DNA of 64,000 nt from Tritonibacter horizontis (GCF_001518015.1 NZ_LPUY01000041.1:62001-126000), one strand, 5' to 3'; positions 48,298 to 57,308 are shown, counted from the first letter of the stretch. Program-made: numbers and translations. The notes: generated from the sequence alone by a model not told the origin.

Positions 48298-49266
48298 TCA
48301 GCCATATTGTGGAAATTGTCGCTGCCGCGCCGCGTGGCGGGCCAGTGGGCGGTGCCGCAACAGCCCCTCTGCCTGTAACCGCGCGCGCAGATCGTCGCTG
48401 TTGGCGCAGACCTCATCGAAAAAGGCGCGCAGCCCCGCCTCTCCCTGTTCGGCTTCTAATGCCGCAAACAGGCTGTGCAGGTTACAGGACGTCGGGTCCG
48501 ACCGGCGTGCGGGCGCCATTTCCGCCCGGTAGGATCCTTTTTGATGCCGGTAGCGATACTGCGCCAGCCATTGGGCCCAGCTCTCGGCGTGTAGATGGCA
48601 CAGATCGACCGCGGGCAGTTCGCAGTGACCGGGGTTTTCCGCGCCATCGACAAAGACGTTGTGGATCCGCAGCTCGACCGGCGCCAGGCCCGTGCGCACA
48701 AACAGCTTGCCCTGCACATGGCTGACAAAACCGCCGCGCAGGTTGCGCCCGAACCGGGGATAAAGCCGCTCTGTGGTGTGGTCCTGCTCCGGACCCGACG
48801 GGATACGCGCCTTGAAACTGTCCGCCGACGTCTCGGCCTCGCCCGCCAGCGCCTCCAGCGGGCGCGCCCGTGCGCAGAGCGTATCCGCCGGCAGGGCGGT
48901 CAGCACCTCGGCAATCCTGTCGCCGCACCACAGGAATTCATCCACGTCGAGATGGATCAGCCAGTCCACATCACCGGCCTGACGACGATAGGCGCGGGTG
49001 GCGTTCAGGCTCTGGCGGGCCTGATGTTTTGGCGGCACTCCGCCCCGGCGCTTTTGCCAATGGGCGACGTCGGTCTCGATCACCCGAATCTTTGAATGCG
49101 CCCTCAGATGGGGCAGCGCGTCGGGGCAGGGCGCATCAAGGTAGAGAAACAGCCGATGCGCCCCCTGTTCCAGATGCCAGGCGGCAAAGTCGAGGATCTG
49201 TTCCGCCTCGGCCTTGATGGTCGCGACAAGGCCCCAGCTTGCGGCTTGCGCTGATGTCTGCGTCAC
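48298..49266 (-). CDS. Glycosyltransferase family 2-like protein
   Basis: I choose the GTG at 49266 (VTQTSAQAASWGLV) because GAGGAG lies nine bases upstream; the ATG at 49305 would begin inside the trailer of the prfC terminator. This gives 322 residues. The N-terminus SWGLVATIKAEAEQILDFAAWHLEQGAH matches the GT2/GT92-like group that follows an ATIKDE-type opening. The metal-binding DxD is in WLIHLDVDEFLW near residue 105. It probably adds a sugar to a surface polysaccharide or lipid; donor and acceptor are unknown. No surface-glycan genes flank it. Confidence 0.8.
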   Translation of the reverse strand: MTQTSAQAASWGLVATIKAEAEQILDFAAWHLEQGAHRLFLYLDAPCPDALPHLRAHSKIRVIETDVAHWQKRRGGVPPKHQARQSLNATRAYRRQAGDVDWLIHLDVDEFLWCGDRIAEVLTALPADTLCARARPLEALAGEAETSADSFKARIPSGPEQDHTTERLYPRFGRNLRGGFVSHVQGKLFVRTGLAPVELRIHNVFVDGAENPGHCELPAVDLCHLHAESWAQWLAQYRYRHQKGSYRAEMAPARRSDPTSCNLHSLFAALEAEQGEAGLRAFFDEVCANSDDLRARLQAEGLLRHRPLARHAARQRQFPQYG

Positions 49267-49307
49267 AGGTTCAGGCTCCTCATGTGGTCGTCGCGCGCCA
49301 TGCAAAA

Positions 49308-49333
49308 CGGGCGCCCCTGCAACAGGGCGCCCG
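49308..49333 (-). terminator. Intrinsic terminator of prfC
   Basis: On the minus strand CGGGCGCCC and GGGCGCCCG form a nine-base GC stem with an eight-base loop, followed by TTTTG, six bases after the prfC stop. Confidence 0.75.
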
Positions 49334-49338
49334 CGATC

Positions 49339-50946
49339 TCAGACCATCATTTCCTTGGTCGCAGAAAGCTGCAGGTCGGGATAGTCCCGCTGCACCCGGT
49401 CAATGTCCCATTGCAGCCGGGTCATATAAACCACGTCGCCGTCGTTATCATGGGCGATATGCTGCTTGTTGGCCTGGGCGAATTTCTCCACTGCCAGCTT
49501 GTCGCCATGGACCCAGCGGGCCGAGGTGAACTGGCTGGCCTCGAACCGCACCGGCAGGCCGTATTCCATCTCGATCCGGCTGGCGAGCACTTCGAACTGC
49601 AGCGCGCCCACGACGCCGACGATAAAGCCGGAGCCGATCGCGGGTTTGAACACTTTCGCCGCGCCTTCTTCGGCAAATTGCATCAGCGCCTTTTCCAGGT
49701 GTTTGCCCTTCATCGGATCGCCCGCGCGCACGCCCTGCAGCAGCTCTGGCGCAAAGGACGGAATGCCGGTGACGCGCAGTGCCTCGCCCTCGGTCAGCGT
49801 ATCGCCAATGCGCAGCTGGCCGTGGTTGGGGATGCCGATGATATCGCCGCCCCAGGCCTCTTCGGCCAATTCGCGGTCCGAGGCCAGGAACAGCACAGGA
49901 TTCGAAATCGCCATCGGTTTCTTGGTGCGCACATGGGTCAGCTTCATGCCGCGTTTGAAATGCCCCGAGGCGAGCCGGACAAAGGCGACGCGGTCGCGGT
50001 GCTTGGGGTCCATATTGGCCTGAACCTTGAACACGAAACCGGCGACCTTGGTTTCTTCGGGGGCGATCTTGCGCGGCTCGGCCGATTGGACCTGCGGCAA
50101 CGGGCCGTAATCACCGATCCCCTGCATCAGCTCTTTCACCCCGAAGGAGTTGATGGCAGAGCCGAACCAGATCGGGGTCATATGTCCTTCGAGCACGGAT
50201 TGCGGATCAAGCGCGGGCAGCAGTTCGCGCGCCATCTCCACCTCTTCGAGGAACTTTTCCAGCAGATGCGCGGGCACATGTTCGGCCAGTTTGGGGTCTT
50301 CCAAACCTTCGATGGCGATGCTCTCGGCGACCTTGTTGCGATCTGCGCGGTCCATCAGCTCCAGCCGGTCACGCAGCAGATCATAGCAGCCGATGAAATC
50401 GCGCCCAACCCCGATCGGCCAGCTGGCCGGCGTGACATCAATGGCCAGCATTTCCTGGATCTCGTCGATGATCTCGAAGGTGTCGCGGCTCTCGCGGTCC
50501 ATCTTGTTACAGAAGGTCAGGATCGGCAGGTCGCGCAGGCGGCAAACCTCGAACAGCTTCTGGGTCTGGCTTTCCACCCCCTTGGCGCCGTCGATCACCA
50601 TGATCGCCGCATCCACCGCCGTCAGCGTCCGGTAGGTGTCTTCGGAAAAATCCGAGTGACCGGGCGTGTCGACAAGGTTGAACCGCAGGTTCTGGAAATC
50701 AAACGACATCGCCGAGGCCGAGACGGAGATGCCCCGGTCCTTTTCCATCTGCATGAAGTCGGATCGCGTGCGCCGGGCCTCGCCCTTGGCGCGCACCTGT
50801 CCAGCCATCTGGATCGCGCCACCATAAAGCAGGAATTTTTCCGTCAATGTGGTTTTGCCGGCATCCGGATGCGAGATGATCGCAAACGTGCGGCGCCGCG
50901 CGATTTCCGGCGGCAATTCAGGGCGGTTCTGAGGCGTGTCCAACAT
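49339..50946 (-). CDS. prfC: Peptide chain release factor 3
   Basis: I start at the ATG complementary to 50944-50946 (MLDTPQNRPELPPEIARRR), giving 535 residues; a longer open frame upstream is not homologous. The GTPase removes RF1/RF2 from the ribosome after peptide release. G motifs are SHPDAGKTTLTEK near residue 24, the switch-II DTPGHSDFSEDTYRTL near 90 and NKMDRESRD near 147. SVSASAMSFDF lies in the switch-I neighbourhood. The C-terminal RFASxQF-type segment (RFEASQFTSARW) matches the family. It is a single gene with its own terminator. Confidence 0.95.
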   Translation of the reverse strand: MLDTPQNRPELPPEIARRRTFAIISHPDAGKTTLTEKFLLYGGAIQMAGQVRAKGEARRTRSDFMQMEKDRGISVSASAMSFDFQNLRFNLVDTPGHSDFSEDTYRTLTAVDAAIMVIDGAKGVESQTQKLFEVCRLRDLPILTFCNKMDRESRDTFEIIDEIQEMLAIDVTPASWPIGVGRDFIGCYDLLRDRLELMDRADRNKVAESIAIEGLEDPKLAEHVPAHLLEKFLEEVEMARELLPALDPQSVLEGHMTPIWFGSAINSFGVKELMQGIGDYGPLPQVQSAEPRKIAPEETKVAGFVFKVQANMDPKHRDRVAFVRLASGHFKRGMKLTHVRTKKPMAISNPVLFLASDRELAEEAWGGDIIGIPNHGQLRIGDTLTEGEALRVTGIPSFAPELLQGVRAGDPMKGKHLEKALMQFAEEGAAKVFKPAIGSGFIVGVVGALQFEVLASRIEMEYGLPVRFEASQFTSARWVHGDKLAVEKFAQANKQHIAHDNDGDVVYMTRLQWDIDRVQRDYPDLQLSATKEMMV

Positions 50947-51144
50947 GACGCTGGCCTTAGCCAGAAACCGCAGCCGAGGCAAGGGAAAGCGGTGTTGGCA
51001 ACGGCGCCGGGGCAGGCCAGGCAAACGCCGATCCTGCCTGTGGGGAATAGCTGCGGGCGCATTTTTTTTCGCATCTGTCGGGAACAAGGCGCGGGCCCGG
51101 ACGTTGACCAGTCGAACACGAATTGAACAGGAAGGAGCTTTCCG

Positions 51145-51438
51145 ATGCCGAAAGATCAAACCGCCCCCTCGACCGACGATATCGCCGCTCAGATGGAAGT
51201 GCTGCGCGCTGATATGTCCGCGCTGACCCGCTCTGTGTCCGACCTTGCCAAGGATCGCGCCACACGGGCCAAGGTGGCCGCCCGCGATACCGCACGCGAG
51301 CAAACCCAGGCCATTGCCGATGGTGCCGCGCAGGTCACGCGTCAGGCCGAAGACGCCGTGCGCGCCCAGCCGCTTGCGGCAACCGCCATCGCGGCCGGTC
51401 TTGGCTTTGCGCTGGGTTTTCTCAGCAACCGTCGCTAA
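51145..51438 (+). CDS. DUF883 family protein (ElaB/YqjD-like)
   Basis: The 97-residue product begins with a polar coiled-coil-like segment (MEVLRADMSALTRSVSDLAKD) and ends in a short membrane helix (LAATAIAAGLGFALGFLSNRR). That layout matches C-tail-anchored ElaB/YqjD proteins, which in E. coli associate with ribosomes in stationary phase. GAAGGAG precedes the ATG. The next gene, four bases later, encodes a two-helix membrane protein, an arrangement like yqjD-yqjE. Function in this organism is unknown. Confidence 0.85.
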   Translation: MPKDQTAPSTDDIAAQMEVLRADMSALTRSVSDLAKDRATRAKVAARDTAREQTQAIADGAAQVTRQAEDAVRAQPLAATAIAAGLGFALGFLSNRR

Positions 51439-51442
51439 CCCG

Positions 51443-51820
51443 ATGCTGAGACATCTGAAATCCAAGGCCCGGCGCGGTGCGCGCCGGGTCCTGTTCTCGG
51501 TCCTTTGTGGGCTCTGTGCCCTGGTCGGTGCGGGCTTTGGGTCGGCGGCGTTGTATTCGGCCCTGCTGGCCTCCGGTCAGACACATGCGATGGCGGGATT
51601 GATTCTGACCTGTCTGTGGTTCGGAATGTCTGGCGTATTCCTGCTGTTGAAATCCGCCGTGGGCGAGGATCTGTCGGATGTCGCTGGGGCGGCCCGGTCG
51701 GGCGCGCCGCATGTGGCCCATCCCAATGGCCACGCTGCAACTGCGCCCTCGGTCGCAGAGGCCTTTATGGCCGGTGTGAACGAAGGGGCAGGATTTGCCC
51801 GCAGTCAGAAAAAGCACTAG
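51443..51820 (+). CDS. Two-helix membrane protein, YqjE/holin-like partner of the DUF883 gene
   Basis: ATG 51443 (MLRHLKSKARRGARRV) gives 125 residues. A basic N-terminus is followed by two membrane helices, VLFSVLCGLCALVGAGFGSAALYSAL-like and AGLILTCLWFGMSGVFLLL. The cytoplasmic tail is polar, with VAEAFMAGVNEGAGF. It resembles the putative holin/YqjE group usually found after ElaB-type genes. The pair probably acts at the inner membrane. A role as a true phage holin is unlikely as no phage genes are present. Confidence 0.75.
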   Translation: MLRHLKSKARRGARRVLFSVLCGLCALVGAGFGSAALYSALLASGQTHAMAGLILTCLWFGMSGVFLLLKSAVGEDLSDVAGAARSGAPHVAHPNGHAATAPSVAEAFMAGVNEGAGFARSQKKH

Positions 51821-52022
51821 CCAGACAGAACACCAGCTAGCCAAAATTGGCGAAAATCAACAGGACCGGGCGGCATGCTCAGTCCTGTAAAGTCGTGCTT
51901 AGTGTCACCGTCAGTGTCGTAGAGTGTTCTCTGACACGCGTCCGCCATCGCAAGGGCTTCCGCCGCAGAGGCCTCTCTTGCAAGGGAGCCCCGTGCCACC
52001 GGGCCGGGCAAGCCGGGCGGGG

Positions 52023-53054
52023 CTAGCGCAGCGACGCGCGTTTCAGCAGTTCGACCAGATCGGGGCGGTTTTGCTGGTTGCGGCTGATGTCCAGCCCATG
52101 ATCCGCACGCACCCCATGCGCCGGACGGCGGCGGACCTCGTCCCGCAGCGCATCGGGCAGGGTGACTTCCGTCACCGGATCCAGCAGCAGCGATTCCGCC
52201 GCGATGCCTTCTGCGTAGATGATGTAATGCCGGTCAAACAGGATCTGGTAATAGTCGACAAAGCCGCCGTCCTGCACCACCACCGTATCGCCATTCACCA
52301 GATCGCGGGCGCGGACCAGTATTTCCGGGCTGCCCGCGCCGATCTCGTCGGTGCGTTGATAGACCATCAGCCGGTGATCGGGGCTGACCAGCAGGTCAGC
52401 GGCATTGTTCAGCGCACCGGCCCGGATCAGGATCGGCGCCATGCTGCCAACGGCACGCACGGTGCTGCGACCGATCCAGGTCACCTCCTGGACGCCACTG
52501 TCGCGGGTCAGCACCCGGTCGCCGGGCTGCAGATCCTCGATCGCAACCTGCGCCCCGGTGCCCAGTGTGATCCGGGTGCCACGGGTAAAGGACACGCAGG
52601 CCATCTGCGCCAGCGTCTGGCGGGCGCTCAAACGGTCAGCCTTCAACAGGCGATAGCCGGTCTGGGCCAGCAAGGGCGCCTGCGGCACCAGGAACACCGC
52701 GTCGATCATCCCCGCGTCATCCACCTGAACCAGCACCAGCGCGTCGATGCTGTCGCCCAGTTCCGGCATTAAGGTCACCGCGCAATCCAGGTGCAACGTT
52801 GCGCCGGGGGTGCCCAGTTCGGTGTCGCCATCCACCGCCAGCGCGCCATCACGCCAGGCGGCAAGGCTCAGCCGGCGGGGGGCACAGTCCTGCGTCAGCT
52901 CGTAGATGTCATCCATCACCAGCTCATCCATCACCCCCAGCGGTTCGCCGGAATTGACACCGAATTCGACGCAAAACCGTTCGGCCGGGTAGGCCGGTAC
53001 GGATTGGATGGAGGCGGTCTCCCGTGTCACGTCAGTCTGGCTTTCTGGTTGCAT
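52023..53054 (-). CDS. Hint (hedgehog/intein) domain-containing protein
   Basis: From the ATG at 53054 (MQPESQTDVTRETASIQ) the product has 343 residues; an ATG at 53126 would add 24 residues and neither has a good ribosome site. An N-terminal beta-rich region (VPAYPAERFCVEFGVNSG) precedes a Hint_2-type domain starting about residue 173 (MACVSFTRGTRITLGTG). That domain continues with VAIEDLQPGDRVLTRDSG and VSPDHRLMVY, where the Cys and His match self-processing intein-like modules. Such proteins are numerous in Rhodobacteraceae and often sit beside secreted calcium-binding toxins, but no extein-like partner is visible here. Whether it cleaves itself is unknown. Confidence 0.85.
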   Translation of the reverse strand: MQPESQTDVTRETASIQSVPAYPAERFCVEFGVNSGEPLGVMDELVMDDIYELTQDCAPRRLSLAAWRDGALAVDGDTELGTPGATLHLDCAVTLMPELGDSIDALVLVQVDDAGMIDAVFLVPQAPLLAQTGYRLLKADRLSARQTLAQMACVSFTRGTRITLGTGAQVAIEDLQPGDRVLTRDSGVQEVTWIGRSTVRAVGSMAPILIRAGALNNAADLLVSPDHRLMVYQRTDEIGAGSPEILVRARDLVNGDTVVVQDGGFVDYYQILFDRHYIIYAEGIAAESLLLDPVTEVTLPDALRDEVRRRPAHGVRADHGLDISRNQQNRPDLVELLKRASLR

Positions 53055-53267
53055 CAGGGCGTCAGGGTGCCCCCGGACGATGCGCCGTCCGCGATGGCGA
53101 AGGGCGCAACAAGTCTGGATGGTCATTCGTAAACGATAGGTTCACACTACGGCAAGATCCGGGCAGAGGTGGGAAAAAACTTTGTACCACCGCCGCATGA
53201 TCACTGGTCAAGCCGGCCGCAGCCTGCCAGTTTCACCGCGCAACCGTCAATCAAGGGGAGGATCGGG

Positions 53268-54047
53268 ATGGATCTGGGTATTCGCGGCAAACGCGCGCTG
53301 GTCTGCGCATCGAGCAAGGGTCTGGGGCTGGGTTGTGCCGAGGCATTGGCCGAGGCGGGCGTTGATCTGGTGATGAACGCGCGCGGCTCTGACGCGCTGG
53401 AGGCCGCCGCCGCCGATCTGCGCAGCCGCTTTGGCGTTGCGGTTGAAACCCATGCCTGTGACGTCACCGATGCCGCCGCCCGCGAGGCGCTGATCGCCCA
53501 GGCGGCCGAGGTCGATATTCTGGTCACCAACGCCGGCGGTCCCCCGCCAGGCCAATGGAGCGACTGGGAACGCGAAGATTTCATCAAGGCGCTGGATGCC
53601 AATATGCTGACCCCGATCGCGCTGATGAAGGCGCTGATGCCGGCGATGATGGACAAGGGCTGGGGCCGGGTCGTCAATATCACCTCGCAGTCGGTCAAGG
53701 CGCCGATTGCGGTGCTGGGCCTGTCGAACTCTGCCCGCGCCGGATTGACCGGCTACGTGGCGGGCACGGCGCGCCAGGTGGCGGGCAAGGGGGTGACAAT
53801 CAACAATCTGTTGCCGGGCATCCATGCCACCGACCGCGCCGTCTCGCTCGATACCGGCGTGTCCGAGGCCAAGGGGATCAGCCTTGACGAGGCCCGCGCG
53901 CAGCGTGCCGCCACCATCCCCGCGGGGCGCTACGGCAGCCGGCAGGAGTTCGGCGCCGCCTGCGCCTTCCTGTGTTCGCAACACGCGGGCTTTATCGTCG
54001 GCCAGAACATCCTGCTGGATGGCGGTGCCACCAACATGACGATCTGA
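53268..54047 (+). CDS. SDR family protein, atypical 3-oxoacyl-ACP reductase-like
   Basis: ATG 53268 follows AAGGGGAGGA and yields 259 residues. The fold is a short-chain dehydrogenase: the nucleotide-binding loop is CASSKGLGLGCAEAL, then NAGGPPPG and VVNITSQSVK. The usual catalytic YxxxK is replaced, with LSNSARAGLTGY at that position, so Tyr and Lys are both missing. This matches a known SDR-like subgroup near beta-ketoacyl-ACP reductases with degenerate NAD motif and tetrad. Catalysis by the standard mechanism is unlikely. It lies nine bases before an AlkC-like repair gene. Confidence 0.85.
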   Translation: MDLGIRGKRALVCASSKGLGLGCAEALAEAGVDLVMNARGSDALEAAAADLRSRFGVAVETHACDVTDAAAREALIAQAAEVDILVTNAGGPPPGQWSDWEREDFIKALDANMLTPIALMKALMPAMMDKGWGRVVNITSQSVKAPIAVLGLSNSARAGLTGYVAGTARQVAGKGVTINNLLPGIHATDRAVSLDTGVSEAKGISLDEARAQRAATIPAGRYGSRQEFGAACAFLCSQHAGFIVGQNILLDGGATNMTI

Positions 54048-54055
54048 GCGGCCCG

Positions 54056-55174
54056 ATGGCAGAGGCGTTCTCGCTCAAGGATCAGCTCTTTAACATCGAC
54101 AAGATCCGCTATCTGGCGGGTCTTTTCGCGGGGGCGGATCTCCGTTTTGACGCGTCCGCCTTTGAAGAAGACGTGATGGCGCGGCTGCTCGATCTGGAGC
54201 TGAAGGCGCGCATCCACTGGATCGCAGAGCAATTGGCCGCGCATGTTCCCGGCCCGCTGAGCGCGGTTGCGCCGGTGATCCTGCGCGCTCTGCCGCCGCC
54301 GCTGGACCCAAGCCGGACAGACGATGACTTTGGCGATTTCATCTTTGCCCCGCTCGGGGAGTGGGTGACCGCGCTGACCCGGCAGCCAGAGGAGCTGCCG
54401 CTGGCCCTGGACATGCTGGAGGCGCTGACCCAGCGGTTCTCGATGGAGTATGCCATTCGCCCGCTGCTCAAACAGTGGCCCGAACCGGTGCTGGAACGGA
54501 TCCTGGGCTGGACAGATCATGACAACTACCATGTACGCAGGTTGGCGACAGAAGGCACCCGGCCACGGCTCCCCTGGGGGCTGGCGGTGGATCTGCCCCT
54601 GACGGCGACGACGCCGATCCTTGACCGGTTGCACGGCGATCCGGCGCGGTTTGTCACCCGGTCGGTGGCCAATCATCTCAATGATATTGCCAAGAAAGCA
54701 CCGGAAATCGTCATCGACCGGCTGACCGATTGGCAAGCGCGCGGCCTGCAGACGGACAAGGAACTGGCCTGGGTCACCTCTCATGCGCTGCGTGGTCTGG
54801 TCAAGGCGGGTGATCCCGATGCGCTGCGGCTGTTGGGCTACGATCCGGATCTGGCAGTGACCGCGCAGCTGACCTTGCCCCAAGAGGTGCGGATCGGCGA
54901 CAAGCTGGCCATTGCCTGTGATCTGCAGGGGCCGACCGGCGCCCGTGTTCTGGTGGATTATGCCATTCAGTTCCAGCGGCCCGGCGGCAAATCCAGCACC
55001 AAAGTGTTCAAATGGAAGATCGGCCAGCTTGGCCCCAAGGGGCTGCAACTGAGCAAATTCCACCCGCTGCGGGCGCAGGCCTCGACCTTCACGCTGGTGC
55101 CGGGCGCGCATCGCGTGACCCTGCTGGTCAACGGTGTGCCCCGCGCCGAAGCCGAGGTGGCTTTGCAGGGCTGA
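54056..55174 (+). CDS. DNA alkylation repair protein, AlkC-like HEAT-repeat glycosylase with Ig-like tail
   Basis: ATG 54056 (MAEAFSLKDQLFNIDKI) gives 372 residues. Helical HEAT repeats fill residues 1 to about 270 (LERILGWTDHDNYHVRRLATEG, VTRSVANHLNDIAKKAP). The last 90 residues form a predicted beta-sandwich, VRIGDKLAIACDLQGPTGAR through HRVTLLVNGVP, as seen in AlkC-type 3-methyladenine glycosylases. It would excise alkylated bases from DNA. It is coupled to the atypical SDR gene and paralogous in superfamily to the AlkD-like gene at 11,167. Confidence 0.87.
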   Translation: MAEAFSLKDQLFNIDKIRYLAGLFAGADLRFDASAFEEDVMARLLDLELKARIHWIAEQLAAHVPGPLSAVAPVILRALPPPLDPSRTDDDFGDFIFAPLGEWVTALTRQPEELPLALDMLEALTQRFSMEYAIRPLLKQWPEPVLERILGWTDHDNYHVRRLATEGTRPRLPWGLAVDLPLTATTPILDRLHGDPARFVTRSVANHLNDIAKKAPEIVIDRLTDWQARGLQTDKELAWVTSHALRGLVKAGDPDALRLLGYDPDLAVTAQLTLPQEVRIGDKLAIACDLQGPTGARVLVDYAIQFQRPGGKSSTKVFKWKIGQLGPKGLQLSKFHPLRAQASTFTLVPGAHRVTLLVNGVPRAEAEVALQG

Positions 55175-55321
55175 GCCGGGCGACTACCGCCGCTGCCCCG
55201 CGACGGGCGGGCGGCGGCGGCTTGCGTGGTCTGATGCCCCTTGGTATCAGCGCAGGTATCAGCGCAAGGCGATCCGCCCACCTTCGACCGTTTCCCCAGC
55301 CAGCAGGACACAGCCATCAGA

Positions 55322-56437
55322 ATGCCCGATCCCAAGACGCCCGCCCCGCAGGCCACCGGTCACGAGGTAACGCCCCGCCTGGAGATCCGACACCTGCGCC
55401 GTTTTTTCGAGGGCCGCGCGGTGGTGGATGATGTCTCGCTTCGGGTCCTGCCGGGGCAGGTGACCTGTCTGCTCGGCCCGTCGGGCTGCGGCAAGTCGAC
55501 GACGCTGCGCATGATCGCCGGGGTCGAGATGCAGGACGAGGGCGAGATCTACGTTGATGGCCGGCTGATCTGCGACACCCTCCACCGGGTGCCGCCGGAG
55601 CGGCGCGAGATCGGGCTGATGTTTCAGGACTTTGCCCTGTTTCCGCACCTCAGTGTCGGCGATAATGTGGCCTTTGGTCTGAGGGGGGCGAAGGACAGCA
55701 AACGCCAGCGGGCCCAAAGTTTGCTGGATCGGGTGGCGCTTGGGCAATACATTGATGACTACCCGCATCAGCTGTCAGGCGGCGAACAGCAGCGCGTGGC
55801 CCTGGCGCGGGCCCTGGCGCCCCGGCCCAAGATCATGCTGATGGATGAACCTTTTTCGGGGTTGGACAACCGTCTGCGCGACGGCATTCGGGATGAAACC
55901 CTGAGCCTCCTCAAAGAAGAAGACACAGCCGTTTTGCTGGTCACCCATGAACCCGAAGAAGCGATGCGCATGGCGGATGAGATCGCGCTGATGCGGGATG
56001 GCAAGATCGTCCAGCAGGGCGCGCCCTACAACGTCTACACCCGCCCCGCCGACAAGGCAGCCGTGGCGTTCTTTTCCGATGTCAATCTGCTGCACGCGCA
56101 GGTCAACGGCGCATTGGCCGAGACCCCGTTTGGTCAGTTCCTGGCGCCCGGCATGCCGGATGGCACCAACGTGGAGATCGTGTTTCGTCCGCAGCATGTG
56201 CGCATCGACTTTGACCGCAACGGCCGCGGCCCTGAGGCCACCACGACCGAGGGCGTCCCGGCGCGCGGCGTGGTGCAGCGGGCGCGGTTTCTCGGCAATG
56301 AAAGCCTGGTGGAATTCCGCATGGATTTTGACGGTTCGGTGTTGAAGGCGACGGTGCCCAATGTGTTCCTGCCAGCCGAAGGGCGGGCCATGTGGCTGAC
56401 CGTGCCCCGCAACCGCTGCTTTGTCTTCCCACGCTGA
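55322..56437 (+). CDS. ABC transporter ATP-binding protein, ferric iron (FbpC/AfuC)-like
   Basis: ATG 55322 (MPDPKTPAPQATG) gives 371 residues. The ATPase domain has Walker A GPSGCGKSTT near residue 57, signature LSGGEQQRVALARAL near 150 and Walker B IMLMDEPFSGLD. The C-terminal TOBE-like regulatory region holds VEIVFRPQHVRIDFDRNG, as in FbpC, PotA and sulfate ATPases. It resembles iron(III) import ATPases, but no periplasmic binding protein or permease gene is adjacent, so it would have to work with a membrane partner encoded elsewhere. Thiamine or spermidine transport cannot be excluded. Confidence 0.88.
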   Translation: MPDPKTPAPQATGHEVTPRLEIRHLRRFFEGRAVVDDVSLRVLPGQVTCLLGPSGCGKSTTLRMIAGVEMQDEGEIYVDGRLICDTLHRVPPERREIGLMFQDFALFPHLSVGDNVAFGLRGAKDSKRQRAQSLLDRVALGQYIDDYPHQLSGGEQQRVALARALAPRPKIMLMDEPFSGLDNRLRDGIRDETLSLLKEEDTAVLLVTHEPEEAMRMADEIALMRDGKIVQQGAPYNVYTRPADKAAVAFFSDVNLLHAQVNGALAETPFGQFLAPGMPDGTNVEIVFRPQHVRIDFDRNGRGPEATTTEGVPARGVVQRARFLGNESLVEFRMDFDGSVLKATVPNVFLPAEGRAMWLTVPRNRCFVFPR

Positions 56438-56453
56438 AAGAAATGGCGCCCTG

Positions 56454-57308
56454 ATGACTGACGCTCCCATCGACATTCGCCCGTTGACCGCAGCCGAGAT
56501 CGACCAGGCCGTCGCCTGGGCCGCCCGCGAGGGCTGGAACCCCGGTCACGCCGATGCCGCCTGTTTCGCCGCCCAGGACCCCGAAGGCTTCTGGGGCGGA
56601 TTTGTGGACGGTGCCATGGTCGCTTGTATCTCGGTGGTCAACTACGGCTCTGATTTTGCCTTTCTCGGGTTCTATATCGTCGACGCGGCGGTCCGGGGGC
56701 AGGGCTATGGCTACGCCCTGTGGCAACGCGCCCTGGCCCATGCCGGGGGGCGTACGGTTGGCCTCGATGGGGTTGTGGACCAGCAGGAGAACTACCGCCG
56801 GTCGGGTTTTGCGTTCGCCTGGCGCAATATCCGTTTCAGCGGAGCGGTGACAGCGCAGCCGGCGGCCCACGACGGGTTGCGGGTGTCGCCGCTGGCGGCC
56901 CTGACGGCCGAGGTCGCGGCGCTGGATGCGCGGGTGTTTCCCGCCCCGCGTCCGGCGTTCTGGTCGCAATGGCTCGGCGCGCCGGGCCATCTGAGTTATG
57001 CGGTGCATGACGGTGCGACCCTCTCGGGCTTTGCCACGCTGCGGCCCTGTCACGACGGGGTGAAGATCGCCCCGCTGGTCGCCACCTCGCGCGCCGCAGC
57101 GGAGACGCTGCTTGCGGTCCTGTTGCCGCAGATCCCGGCGTCGGCGCAGGTCACGCTCGACGTGCCGGAACCGCATGGCGCGGCGGTGGCGCTGGCGCAG
57201 GATCTCGGGTTGCAGCCGGTGTTCGAGACGGCGCGGATGTACCGGGGGGCAGCACCTCGGGTGGCGCCGGAGCTGATCTTTGCTGTGACCAGTTTCGAGC
57301 TCGGCTAG
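56454..57308 (+). CDS. GNAT family N-acetyltransferase (two-domain)
   Basis: ATG 56454 (MTDAPIDIRPLTAAEID) yields 284 residues. The N-terminal GNAT domain has the acetyl-CoA-binding YIVDAAVRGQGYGYALWQRAL near residue 75, corresponding to the R/Q-x-x-G-x-G/A motif. A second, shorter acetyltransferase-like domain fills the C-terminus (TLSGFATLRPCHDGVKIAPLVA). This two-domain layout matches GNAT proteins with an Acetyltransf_18-type tail. The substrate is unknown. It starts 16 bases after the ATPase gene on the same strand. Confidence 0.85.
   Translation: MTDAPIDIRPLTAAEIDQAVAWAAREGWNPGHADAACFAAQDPEGFWGGFVDGAMVACISVVNYGSDFAFLGFYIVDAAVRGQGYGYALWQRALAHAGGRTVGLDGVVDQQENYRRSGFAFAWRNIRFSGAVTAQPAAHDGLRVSPLAALTAEVAALDARVFPAPRPAFWSQWLGAPGHLSYAVHDGATLSGFATLRPCHDGVKIAPLVATSRAAAETLLAVLLPQIPASAQVTLDVPEPHGAAVALAQDLGLQPVFETARMYRGAAPRVAPELIFAVTSFELG

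Noticed and set aside
51443-51820. Prophage holin
   Set aside because: The two-helix protein pairs with a DUF883 gene as in yqjD-yqjE and no phage genes are nearby.
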